This document shows, piece by piece, positions 44,049 through 51,690 of a stretch of DNA of 64,000 bases. Source of the stretch: Corynebacterium sp. (lineage in GTDB: Bacteria; Actinomycetota; Actinomycetes; Mycobacteriales; Mycobacteriaceae). Position 1 is the first letter of the stretch. Each line of letters starts with the position of its first letter. Under the pieces are notes generated by a model. The model saw only the letters and a list, made by a program, of their open reading frames with translations. It was not told where the DNA came from and did not search any database. Made by a program: the position numbers and the translations under genes. Location of the stretch: positions 114,845-178,844 of the forward strand of contig NZ_JALAGU010000026.1 in the NCBI RefSeq assembly GCF_022712275.1. The letters run 5' to 3'.

Positions 44049-44139
44049 GACTGACTGAGGCTGACGTCCCCGCGTCCCCGCGTCCTGTCGCACCATCAGC
44101 CCGGTACGCCCCAACCAGCACCCTCGCCCCACAACCTCC

Positions 44140-44219
44140 GTGCAGCACATCTTCGTCAGGCACGAATCCGGACATCGGTTCCACAGAATGCCGGATCCGT
44201 GCCTGACGCAGAACTGAAG
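44140..44219. repeat. Dispersed ~80-bp palindromic repeat, copy P5
   Basis: GTGCAGCACATCTTCGTCAG on the left and CCTGACGCAGAACTGAAG on the right, with CCACAGAATGCCGGATCC in the loop, match P4 and P6. It lies between convergent genes. Confidence 0.88.
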
Positions 44220-44222
44220 CCC

Positions 44223-44465
44223 CTACCGGCACCGCCTCCGAATCACAGGTAGCGGCGGACGACAGTTCGTGCCGATCTGCTGACGCACGGCTGTCAACAC
44301 GTCTGTCCGCTGCATACTCGGAAGCTCCGAGCCCGACCATGTTGCGGCGCACTTCGTCCAGGCCTTCTTCCGACCGACGGATGCACCAGCTCCCGCGATG
44401 CGCAGCATGGTGTAGTTCAGCGTGGCCGGAATGATCACACAGGCGCCCAGCACCACGGTGAACAT
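44223..44465 (-). CDS. Possible small membrane peptide or gene remnant
   Basis: An 80-codon frame starting MFTVVLGACVIIPATLNYTML with one good hydrophobic helix, then an unremarkable basic/Cys-containing tail. There is no clear ribosome-binding site and the 3' half looks non-coding, running to the edge of palindrome P5. It may be the remnant of a longer membrane-protein gene cut by the repeat, or chance. Confidence 0.25.
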   Translation of the reverse strand: MFTVVLGACVIIPATLNYTMLRIAGAGASVGRKKAWTKCAATWSGSELPSMQRTDVLTAVRQQIGTNCRPPLPVIRRRCR

Positions 44466-44628
44466 AACGGTCAGCCCTCAACAGGAGGGATATCGAGCAG
44501 TTCGTGCATCCCGTCCCTCTCACTCTGCCGCTGCATCCGGTCCGGCATCAGGATTACGCGGCAGCTCATGCCGGACGCCGTCCGCTGTGACCAGCGCCGG
44601 CTGCGCCTCGACGGTGCTCCCCCACCCC

Positions 44629-45675
44629 TCACATACGCGAAGACGGCTTCAACAACGGATGCCAGAACCATGCCGGCCGGTCCGAGAACAGGAACTCCTT
44701 CAGCGTCCGCCGTCGACGGCTCCGGGAATGACGCCGGTTGTAGCGCACCGTATCCACGACCATCTCGACCATGTGTTCCGGGAGCCACCGCACCGTGTCG
44801 TCGGTGAAGCGCAGCAGCATCCACCCGGCGCGCACGGCGGTGTTGCCCTTCCACCGGTCCAGCTCGAACGTCCGCTCCGCCGAATCCCTGCCGCTCGGAC
44901 CGTGATAGGTGAAACTGTCGATCTCGATGAGCAGATCAGCCTCCTCGATGACGAGGTCGAACCGGTACCCGGCGACGACATGGTTGACCGTCACCGTGAC
45001 GTCGGCACCGTCAAGCCCTTCGAGAATCGCCTTCACTGCCTTCAGCTCCATCCCGCTCGCAGTGCCGGTGACCAGGCCGTCGAGCAGGTACGCGGCGTCC
45101 TTCCTGGCCCGGGGCGGAAGCGCCACCAGATCCTCGGCGAGCACATCATTGCCCTTCGCTCCCCGGTAGCGGGTGGTCAGGAAGGTCCGCAATCTGTCCC
45201 GGTCCCAGCCGGTGGCAAGGAGAGCGACCGCGGTCTCGATCGGCGAGGTGACGGACACCCCGCCGACAGTCACCGCACGCTCCGTCGCACCGACCGACAG
45301 GACGAGCAGTTCACCACCGTCCCGGCTGCTTTTCACGTCCACCCTTCCGGTGGCCGGCCAGACCATGCCACCGAGCCCGTAGACGTGGGCGGCGGTGGTG
45401 CCTGTGTAGGTGACGCCCCGGCGTCGCCGCTGACTCAGCACCTGCAGTCTGAGCAGGTCGTTGGGCGGTTCCGTGCTGTAGACACCAGGTATGACCCGGT
45501 GAATCGTCCCCTCGTCGACTGCCGCGGCGATCTGGGCCGAGGACCTGCCCTGCCTGCGCAGCCGGGCAGTGGTCCAGAGTTCCGGCTTCTTCTGCTGCTG
45601 CGGATCGGTGCGGTCATCCCTCCGCGCGTCTGCCTGCACGTCTTTCCCGGTACGCTCCTGTGGCTCATGTGCCAT
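44629..45675 (-). CDS. AbiEi-like N-terminus with DUF559/Vsr-like nuclease fold C-terminus
   Basis: A 348-residue protein. The N-terminal half (LWTTARLRRQGRSSAQIAAAV, GTIHRVIPGVYST, VTSPIETAVALLATG) resembles the AbiEi antitoxin-type winged-helix region. The C-terminal half has FDLVIEEADLLIEIDSFTYHG followed by RDSAERTFELDRWKGNTAVRAGW and LLRFTDDTVRW, matching the PD-(D/E)XK-like DUF559/Vsr fold; D-x(n)-E-x-D is visible in IEEADLLIEID. The ATG at 45675 follows GGGGGAA. Many actinobacteria have such proteins; neither toxin-antitoxin nor defence function is shown. No partner toxin is adjacent. It is inserted between the two sulfur operons. Confidence 0.75.
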   Translation of the reverse strand: MAHEPQERTGKDVQADARRDDRTDPQQQKKPELWTTARLRRQGRSSAQIAAAVDEGTIHRVIPGVYSTEPPNDLLRLQVLSQRRRRGVTYTGTTAAHVYGLGGMVWPATGRVDVKSSRDGGELLVLSVGATERAVTVGGVSVTSPIETAVALLATGWDRDRLRTFLTTRYRGAKGNDVLAEDLVALPPRARKDAAYLLDGLVTGTASGMELKAVKAILEGLDGADVTVTVNHVVAGYRFDLVIEEADLLIEIDSFTYHGPSGRDSAERTFELDRWKGNTAVRAGWMLLRFTDDTVRWLPEHMVEMVVDTVRYNRRHSRSRRRRTLKEFLFSDRPAWFWHPLLKPSSRM

Positions 45676-45779
45676 GTGTTCCCCCGTTGTCAGGTGCACG
45701 ACCCCCTGTCGCGCTGCCGTCATAGTAGGTCAGCGGAATCATGTGCACTGCGGAACCACCGGAACTCCCCGCACACATC

Positions 45780-45859
45780 GTGCAGCACATCTGCGTCAGG
45801 CACGGATTCCGGATTCCGTGCCACAGAATGCCGGATGCATGCCTGACGCAGATCTGAAG
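45780..45859. repeat. Dispersed ~80-bp palindromic repeat, copy P6
   Basis: Arms ATCTGCGTCAGGCACG and CATGCCTGACGCAGAT around GTGCCACAGAATGCCGGAT. Same orientation as P4 and P5, and followed, as P4 is, by CTTCCATTCAGG and the McbR-like promoter. Confidence 0.9.
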
Positions 45860-45933
45860 CCCGGCGCGGGGAGGACGCAGCGGACGGCCCGAACCCTTCC
45901 ATTCAGGGGTTCCGGTAATCATGGCGTCCGATC

Positions 45934-45949
45934 CAGACCGAGTGGTCTA
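45934..45949 (+). promoter_or_regulatory. McbR-like operator/promoter before the second sulfur operon
   Basis: CAGACCGAGTGGTCTA, identical to the box at 40027, followed by CTCGTGGAC and the ATG at 45959. Identity extends over the complete start region, so both operons probably answer to the same sulfur signal. Confidence 0.68.
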
Positions 45950-45958
45950 CTCGTGGAC

Positions 45959-46528
45959 ATGACAGCACCGACCTCCGCAGCACCGACAGCAACCACCGCC
46001 GATCGCGCTAACTCAACCACCGCCAACCACACCACCGAGCGCACCACCACACCGCTCTCCCCCACCGAGCTCCGCTCCGCGTGGGCGTCCATCCCGACCC
46101 CGATCACCACCCTCGCCGCTGTCGTCGACGGCAGGCCCATCGGCCTCATCGTCGGCTCCTACGTCGGCCTCTCCCTCGAACCCGCCCTCGTCGCCGTCAG
46201 CGTCCAGAAGACCTCCCGTTCCTGGCCGCTGCTGCGCGCCGCCGACCACCTCGGTATCTCCGTCCTCACCGCCGACCACGCCCCGCTCGTCCGCCAGCTC
46301 GCCGGCCCGATCGACGAGCGCTTCGACGGCATCTCCTGGGACAACGACCGGGGCAGCGTCCTTCTGGAGGACGCCGCGGTCCACCTCACCGGCCACATCG
46401 TCAACGAATTCGACACCGGCGACCACGTCACCGCGGTTCTCGAGGTCGACCGTGTCGCCCAGCACGCCCCGTCCGCCGCTCCGTTGGTTTTCCACGGTTC
46501 GCAGGTCACGACCGTCGGGGAGCTGTAG
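45959..46528 (+). CDS. Flavin reductase (HpaC/SsuE-like FMN-binding split-barrel)
   Basis: A 189-residue NAD(P)H:flavin oxidoreductase that would supply FMNH2/FADH2 to the neighbouring monooxygenases. The Thr-rich N-terminus (~30 residues) is followed by the flavin-reductase fold: TPITTLAAVVDGRPIGLIVGS, SLEPALVAVSVQKTSRSWPLLR and DHVTAVLEVDRV. The ATG at 45959 is chosen because the McbR-like promoter lies directly upstream; no Shine-Dalgarno is seen, consistent with a leaderless start. It begins the second operon, four bases before sfnG. Confidence 0.88.
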   Translation: MTAPTSAAPTATTADRANSTTANHTTERTTTPLSPTELRSAWASIPTPITTLAAVVDGRPIGLIVGSYVGLSLEPALVAVSVQKTSRSWPLLRAADHLGISVLTADHAPLVRQLAGPIDERFDGISWDNDRGSVLLEDAAVHLTGHIVNEFDTGDHVTAVLEVDRVAQHAPSAAPLVFHGSQVTTVGEL

Positions 46529-46532
46529 AACC

Positions 46533-47639
46533 ATGTCCACCGCACAGATCACCGACAACCTGCAGTTCGCCTACTGGGTGCCGAACGTCTCCGGCGGCCT
46601 CGTCGTATCCGACATCGGGCAGACCACCGACTGGGGCATCGACTACAACCGCCGCCTGGCACAGACCGCCGAGCAGGTCGGCTTCGACTACGCCCTGTCG
46701 CAGGTCCGCTACCTCGGGTCCTACGGTGCCGAGTCGCAGCACGAGTCCGTCAGTTTCTCCCTCGCACTGCTCGAGGCCACCGAGAAACTCAAGGTCATCG
46801 CCGCCGTCCACCCCGGCTTCTGGCAGCCCGCCGTCCTCGCCAACCTCGCCACGACCGCCAGTGAGCTCTACGACGGACGCTTCGCCCTCAACGTCGTCTC
46901 CGGCTGGCTGAAAGACGAGTTCCGGAAGTTCGGCGAGCCCTGGCTGGAGCATGACGAACGCTACCGCCGCTCCGGCGAGTTCCTGCAGGTCCTCCGCGCG
47001 ATCTTCGCCGGCGACCACGCCGAGTTCAACGGTGACTTCTACCGCCTGCACGACTACTCCATCAGCCCGCACCCGACCGTCGCCCCCGAGCTGTTCCAGG
47101 GCGGCAACTCGTCGGCCGCACAGTTCAACGGCGGACATTTCGCCGACTGGTACTTCCTCAACGGCGCCCCGGTCGACGAGCTGAAGCTCCAGATCGACCA
47201 GGTCCGCCGCCATGCCGAGGACGCCGGACGCGAGGTGAAGATCGGGGTCAACGGCTTCGTCATCCTCGAGGACACCGAACAGCAGGCCCACGACAAGCTC
47301 CGCGACATCATCGCGCAGGCCGACCAGGGCGCGGTCGAAGGCTTCGCCGCCTCGGTCAAGCAGGCCGGTCAGTCCACCGCCGACGGCAAGGGCATGTGGG
47401 CCAATTCCTCCCTGGAGGACCTCGTGCAGTACAACGACGGCTTCCGCACCGGGCTCATCGGCACCGCCGACCAGATCAGCGACCGGATCGACGAGCTGCG
47501 GAACATCGGCGCGGACCTGGTTCTCACCGGACATCTCAACTTCCAGGAGGAGGTCGAGCGCTTCGGCAAGGAGGTCATCACACCGCTGCGCAGTGACTCC
47601 ACTGCCCCTGCCGTTGCCCCCGCCCACGTCAACGCATGA
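46533..47639 (+). CDS. sfnG: FMNH2-dependent dimethylsulfone monooxygenase-like SfnG
   Basis: A 368-residue luciferase-family monooxygenase related to SsuD. LQFAYWVPNVSGGLVVS, HPGFWQPAVLANLATTASELYDGRFALNVVSGW and ELFQGGNSSAAQ match the SfnG group, which converts dimethylsulfone to methanesulfinate. It lacks any sign of the alkanesulfonate-specific context (no ssuABC transporter here). It follows the flavin reductase closely and overlaps the SfnB-like gene by four bases. SsuD-type alkanesulfonate cleavage is the main alternative. Confidence 0.85.
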   Translation: MSTAQITDNLQFAYWVPNVSGGLVVSDIGQTTDWGIDYNRRLAQTAEQVGFDYALSQVRYLGSYGAESQHESVSFSLALLEATEKLKVIAAVHPGFWQPAVLANLATTASELYDGRFALNVVSGWLKDEFRKFGEPWLEHDERYRRSGEFLQVLRAIFAGDHAEFNGDFYRLHDYSISPHPTVAPELFQGGNSSAAQFNGGHFADWYFLNGAPVDELKLQIDQVRRHAEDAGREVKIGVNGFVILEDTEQQAHDKLRDIIAQADQGAVEGFAASVKQAGQSTADGKGMWANSSLEDLVQYNDGFRTGLIGTADQISDRIDELRNIGADLVLTGHLNFQEEVERFGKEVITPLRSDSTAPAVAPAHVNA

Positions 47640-48778
47640 CCGCTGTACTCACCGACCCTGCCACCGCCGCCCGTGCGGTGGCTGCCGTCGTCTCCGGGGA
47701 CGCCACGCACGCCGGCCACACAGACCGGGCGGCACACACCGACCGGGCCCGACGCATAGCCGAGGCCGTGACCGCCCTCAAGGGGTCCGGCCTGCTCGCC
47801 GCCACTGTTCCGGCACGGCTCGGCGGCCCGGAACTGCCGCCGTCACAGATTGCGGACGCCCTGCGGATCCTCGCCACCGCCGACGGTTCCCTCGCGCAGA
47901 TCCCGCAGTCGCACTTCACCTTCAGCCGCTGGCTTTTCGCCGGCGACCACCCCGACCTCGAGGAGTACTGGGCCGACCGACTGCGCGCCGGCACCCTCAT
48001 CGCCAACGCCCAGGCCGAGCGCGATCCGGTGGTCCTCCAGACCAACACCCTCACCGGCACGAAGGTCTTCTGCACCGGCTCCCCCTCCGCCGATGTCCTG
48101 GCGGTCACCGCCAGGCACCCCGGCGAGGACCGGCAGACCCTCGCCGCCTTCCTCGACGCAGACACCCCCGGCATCCGTGTCCACGACGACTGGGACGCCC
48201 TCGGCCAGCGCTTCACCGGTTCCGGTACGGTCACCCTCCAGGACGCCGCGGTCCCCGACCACCGTGTCCACACCTTCGACCGCGCACTCGCACTTCCCGG
48301 CTACGGGGCGTTCGCGCAGCTGCTGCACACGGCCATCGACGTGGGCATTGCGACATCCGCCCTGGATGCGGCGGTCGACCTGGCCGGGAACGGCTCCGCA
48401 CCCGATGACCTCACCGCTCAGCTCGCCGGCGAACTCACCGCGCAGCGCTTCGCCGCCGAGGCGGTCCTGGAGAAGGCCGGCCGGGCGCTCGACGCCCTGT
48501 GGGCGCACCCCGACCCGACGGACGCCGACCGCGCGGACACCGCCCTGCAGGTCGCCGCCGCGAAAGCCACCACGGGGGCGGTGACGGTCGATGTGGCGTC
48601 CCGCATCTTCGAACTCACCGGCACCCGCGGCACCTCCGGCCACGGCGATGAGGGGCTCGACCGCCACTGGCGTGACCTGCGCACCCACACCCTGCATGAA
48701 CGACGACGCGACAAGGCAGCGGTCCTGGGCCGTGCCGCGCTCACCGGCGAGGCACCTCAACTCGGGCCGCAGTTGTAG
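47636..48778 (+). CDS. sfnB: SfnB-family acyl-CoA dehydrogenase-fold sulfur acquisition oxidoreductase
   Basis: A 380-residue protein with the same fold as the gene at 42855: ADGSLAQIPQSHFTFSRW, TGTKVFCTGSPSADVLAV, LGQRFTGSGTVTLQDAAVPDH and DEGLDRHWRDLRTHTLHE. The last segment is the SfnB/DszC signature. It is the final gene of the second McbR-box operon and overlaps sfnG by four bases. Two members of this family in adjacent operons suggest different substrates. Confidence 0.85.
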   Translation: MTAVLTDPATAARAVAAVVSGDATHAGHTDRAAHTDRARRIAEAVTALKGSGLLAATVPARLGGPELPPSQIADALRILATADGSLAQIPQSHFTFSRWLFAGDHPDLEEYWADRLRAGTLIANAQAERDPVVLQTNTLTGTKVFCTGSPSADVLAVTARHPGEDRQTLAAFLDADTPGIRVHDDWDALGQRFTGSGTVTLQDAAVPDHRVHTFDRALALPGYGAFAQLLHTAIDVGIATSALDAAVDLAGNGSAPDDLTAQLAGELTAQRFAAEAVLEKAGRALDALWAHPDPTDADRADTALQVAAAKATTGAVTVDVASRIFELTGTRGTSGHGDEGLDRHWRDLRTHTLHERRRDKAAVLGRAALTGEAPQLGPQL

Positions 48779-48799
48779 CGGCGCACAGCGCCGGTGGCA

Positions 48800-49432
48800 C
48801 TACCGCGTCGCGGCGTCGTCCCCGAAGAGGAACAGCCGCACCCGCCGGTCCGCGCGCTGCTGCCGCTCACCCTGGTCCATCCACCCCTCACGACGCAGCA
48901 CCGCATGCATCCGCTCGTTGCGGTGGTCCGGCTCGACGACCACGACCCGGCACTCCGGATCAGCGGACAGCAGGGCCGGAGGCAGGGCACCGAGCAGGGG
49001 GCCGACCACCCTGCGCCCGATCAGCGCCGGATCACCGACCGCGATGTGCAGCCCGAGGTCATGCGGCTCCGACTCGTAGACCGCACCGATCTCGTCGCGG
49101 TGCGGCCGGTAGATCTCCATGTAGCCGATCGACTCCCCGCGCAGTGTGAGGATCAGCGGCACCGAGTAGGTCGTCGCCAGCTTCGCGCGCCAGTCCTCCG
49201 CCCAGCGTTCCGGACCCCAGGGTTGCTCCCAGGTCTCGACGAGGTGCGGGAGCGACATCCACTCGGCGACGAGGGCGGCGTCCCCCGAGCCGGGTGAGGG
49301 CGAGGCGACCCGCAGTGCGAAATCAGCGAAGCCCCCGGTCAGATCCGGCACCGGGGGCTGTGAGGGAAGAATGGAGGAGGGAGGGAGATCGGTCCGCAGG
49401 CGCGGGAGGACCGGTGAGGGGGAAGCGGTCAT
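48800..49432 (-). CDS. Siderophore-type GNAT N-acyltransferase, paralogue 1
   Basis: A 210-residue GNAT of the IucB/MbtK/RhbD group, which acylates the side-chain amine of lysine or hydroxylysine in hydroxamate siderophores. The family stretch is LRGESIGYMEIYRPHRDEIGAVY, with HDLGLHIAVGDPALIGRRVVG and VVVEPDHRNERMHAVLRREGW. It is closely related to the gene at 49553 (identical YMEIYRPHRDEIG), the product of a tandem duplication. It is shorter at the N-terminus than its paralogue. It lies at the edge of the siderophore cluster and converges with sfnB, with a 21-base gap. Confidence 0.82.
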   Translation of the reverse strand: MTASPSPVLPRLRTDLPPSSILPSQPPVPDLTGGFADFALRVASPSPGSGDAALVAEWMSLPHLVETWEQPWGPERWAEDWRAKLATTYSVPLILTLRGESIGYMEIYRPHRDEIGAVYESEPHDLGLHIAVGDPALIGRRVVGPLLGALPPALLSADPECRVVVVEPDHRNERMHAVLRREGWMDQGERQQRADRRVRLFLFGDDAATR

Positions 49433-49518
49433 GGGAGAGTTCCTTAGGAGATGGGATACAGAGACATGGGGTAGGGGTGTCGCCGGAGCTGCGACAGAGG
49501 CGACCCTAACACACGATC

Positions 49519-49535
49519 CTGAACAGGATGTTCAG
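49519..49535. promoter_or_regulatory. Inverted repeat between the two GNAT genes
   Basis: CTGAACAGGATGTTCAG, perfect 6-bp arms with a 5-bp spacer, in the 120-bp gap between the paralogues. It is about 90 bases upstream of the gene ending at 48800. It may be an operator; no regulator family is recognised. Confidence 0.35.
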
Positions 49536-49552
49536 TCTCGGCCAGTCCCCGG

Positions 49553-50248
49553 TCAGCTCTCCCGGTCGAACAGCCGGGCCTCGGCATCCTCCCCGTCCGC
49601 CGGCCAGAGGAACAGGCGGACGCGACGGTCTGCACGCTGCTGCCATTCACCGGCGTCCACCGCACCGAAGGCCCGCAGACCGTGGTGGACGCGCTCATTG
49701 CCGGCGTCCGGCTCGACGATCACCAGCCGACACTCCGGGTCCGCGGCCATGAGCGCCGTGGTGAGGTCGCGCAGGAACGGTCCGAAGATGCCGTTGGAGG
49801 TCAAGGACGCGTCCCCGATGGCGACATGCCAGCCGAGATCGTGCGGCTGCGAACGGTAGACCTTGCCGATCTCGTCGCGGTGCGGCCGGTAGATCTCCAT
49901 GTAGCCGACGTCGCGGCCCCGGTAGGAGACGATGACGGGCACGGAGTACGTGGTGGAGAGCTTCGCCCGCCAGTCCGCGGCCCAGCGCTCGGCGGGCCAG
50001 GGCTGCTCCCACGCGGCTTCGAGCTGCGGGGTCCGCATCCAGTCGGCGACCATCGCGGCGTCCTGCTCAGGATCGGCGGGGCGGACCGCGAAGTGTGCGT
50101 CGAGCCCGTGGCCGAGTTCGGCGGGCACGGGCGGCGGGTCGGGGAGAAATTGTTCAGACGGAACATCGCTGCGCAGGCGGTGCAGGACGCTGAGATCCAC
50201 CTCGGGATCCACCGCCTGAGCGGCAGATTCTGTAGTGTCGTGGGACAT
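49553..50248 (-). CDS. Siderophore-type GNAT N-acyltransferase, paralogue 2
   Basis: A 231-residue paralogue of the previous gene. It has VGYMEIYRPHRDEIGKVY, HDLGWHVAIGDASLTSNGIFG and LVIVEPDAGNERVHHGLRAFGA. The longer N-terminus includes a Leu/Arg-rich stretch (SVLHRLRSDVPSEQFLP) also recognisable in paralogue 1. It is divergent from the N-hydroxylase at 50335, and candidate DtxR boxes lie in the gap of only 86 bases. The likely role is acetylation or longer acylation of N-hydroxylysine/ornithine. Confidence 0.83.
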   Translation of the reverse strand: MSHDTTESAAQAVDPEVDLSVLHRLRSDVPSEQFLPDPPPVPAELGHGLDAHFAVRPADPEQDAAMVADWMRTPQLEAAWEQPWPAERWAADWRAKLSTTYSVPVIVSYRGRDVGYMEIYRPHRDEIGKVYRSQPHDLGWHVAIGDASLTSNGIFGPFLRDLTTALMAADPECRLVIVEPDAGNERVHHGLRAFGAVDAGEWQQRADRRVRLFLWPADGEDAEARLFDRES

Positions 50249-50276
50249 GGTGCGGCAACAACTTTCGGGAGACGTA

Positions 50277-50295
50277 GTAAGTTAGCCACCCTTTA
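50277..50295. promoter_or_regulatory. Candidate DtxR box, distal, in the GNAT/N-hydroxylase gap
   Basis: Contains AGTTAGCC and matches the DtxR consensus at about 11-12 of 19 positions, 29 bases upstream of the GNAT start. It may serve the minus-strand gene. Weaker than the box at 50317. Confidence 0.4.
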
Positions 50296-50316
50296 CCTTT
50301 GATCAGGGTGACCTTC

Positions 50317-50335
50317 CCAGGGTAGCCTACCCACG
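50317..50335 (+). promoter_or_regulatory. Candidate DtxR box overlapping the N-hydroxylase start
   Basis: CCAGGGTAGCCTACCCACG has the core GGGTAGCCTACCC and matches about 12 of 19 consensus positions. Its last base is the first base of the GTG start at 50335. Such placement would block both polymerase and, if the transcript is leaderless, the first transcribed bases. Confidence 0.5.
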
Positions 50336-51690
50336 TGAAATCACTCGTCATACTCGGCGCCGGCCCCAAGGCGGTCGCCGTCCAGGCCAAAGCGCACGCC
50401 CTGCGCAGCCTCGGTCTCTCCACCCCCGACATCACCGTCGTGGACTACCAGGGCATCGGCGGGAACTGGCGTTCCGGCGGAGGCTGGACCGACGGACGCC
50501 ACCAGCTCGGCACCTCCCCCACCAAGGACGTCGGCTTCCCCTACCGCACCCGCATCGCCGGGTCCGGTGAGACCGACCCGCTCAACCGTTGCGTTGACCG
50601 CGAACTCATGTCAGTGAGCTGGCACGCCTTCCTCATCGCCACGGACCGCTACGCCTCCTGGGTCGACCGCGGACACCCCTCACCCCGCCACTACCTCTGG
50701 GCGGACTACCTGCGCTGGGCGGCGGTGAACACCCGCATGAACCTGGTCAACGGCCAGGTCACCCGCATCGGCCTGCGTAATACCCGCGGCACCGGCAACC
50801 TCGGCGCCGACGGCTGGTCCCTGTCCGTCGACCTCGCCGACGGCTCCACCACCCGCGTCACCGCGGACGCCCTGATGATGACCGGGCCAGGACGCTCCGA
50901 CCGCCGCATCGCCCCGCTGCCGAGCGTCCTCTCCGTCTCCGGCTTCTGGTCGGCGGTAGGGGAAGGACGCCTCCCCACGGCCAGCCGTGTCGCCGTCATC
51001 GGAGGTGGCGAGACCGCGGCGTCGATCATCGACGAAGTGGTCCGCCACGATGTGGTGGACATCGCCGTCGTCTCGCCGACCGCGACGATCTTCTCCCGTG
51101 GTGAGGGCGTCTTCGAGAACGAGATCTACACCGACCCGCGCGCCTGGGCCACGCTCGACGAGGACGCCCGTCGAGACGTCATCGCCCGCTGCGACCGGGG
51201 TGTGTTCTCAGCCCGGGTGCAGACCAACCTCATGGCCGAGGACCGGGTCAGCCACCTGCGGGGACGCGTCAGCTCGGTCACCAGCGAGCCCGGCGCAGAC
51301 GGCGCCACCGCCGTGCATCTCACCGAGAGTCTGCCCGGCGGACGCACCGGTGAGCGCACCGAACTGTTCGACCTGGTCATCGACGCCCGCGGTAATTCGC
51401 CGCTGTGGTTCACCCGGATGATGGACGAGCGCACCGTCGCCTCGCTGATCTCCGCCTGCGGTGGCGCGGTCACCGCCGGGGCCGTCGAGGACCGGATCGG
51501 CGAGGACCTCGCCCTCGAAGGCATGTCCCCCACCCTCTTCCTCCCCGCCTTCGCCGGTTTCCGGCAGGGTCCCGGCTTCGCCAACCTCAGCTGCCTGGGT
51601 GAGCTGTCCGACCGTGTCCTCACCGGTCTCGGCGTCCGCCCCGACTCCCCTACCGCCACTGTCCCGTCTCCCGAAAGGATCACCCTGTGA
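50335..51690 (+). CDS. Siderophore L-lysine/L-ornithine N-monooxygenase (MbtG/IucD-type)
   Basis: A 451-residue FAD/NADPH-dependent N-hydroxylase that makes the hydroxylamine for a hydroxamate. FAD motif GAGPKAVAVQAKA is at residues 8-20, with ITVVDYQGIGGNWRSGGGWTDG after it; NADPH motif VIGGGETAASIIDEVV lies near residue 221. The wording of these motifs is closest to the mycobactin lysine N-oxygenase MbtG. The GTG at 50335 is used because the protein's flavin motif begins at once. It overlaps the next gene (GTGA) and so shares its translation. Confidence 0.87.
   Translation: MKSLVILGAGPKAVAVQAKAHALRSLGLSTPDITVVDYQGIGGNWRSGGGWTDGRHQLGTSPTKDVGFPYRTRIAGSGETDPLNRCVDRELMSVSWHAFLIATDRYASWVDRGHPSPRHYLWADYLRWAAVNTRMNLVNGQVTRIGLRNTRGTGNLGADGWSLSVDLADGSTTRVTADALMMTGPGRSDRRIAPLPSVLSVSGFWSAVGEGRLPTASRVAVIGGGETAASIIDEVVRHDVVDIAVVSPTATIFSRGEGVFENEIYTDPRAWATLDEDARRDVIARCDRGVFSARVQTNLMAEDRVSHLRGRVSSVTSEPGADGATAVHLTESLPGGRTGERTELFDLVIDARGNSPLWFTRMMDERTVASLISACGGAVTAGAVEDRIGEDLALEGMSPTLFLPAFAGFRQGPGFANLSCLGELSDRVLTGLGVRPDSPTATVPSPERITL

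Larger units (their letters stand above)
44049..44628. other. Intergenic region with palindrome P5 and a doubtful small frame
   Basis: These 580 bases separate convergent genes. They contain P5 and a possible small membrane peptide frame given separately. No terminator with a T-run was identified. Confidence 0.6.
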
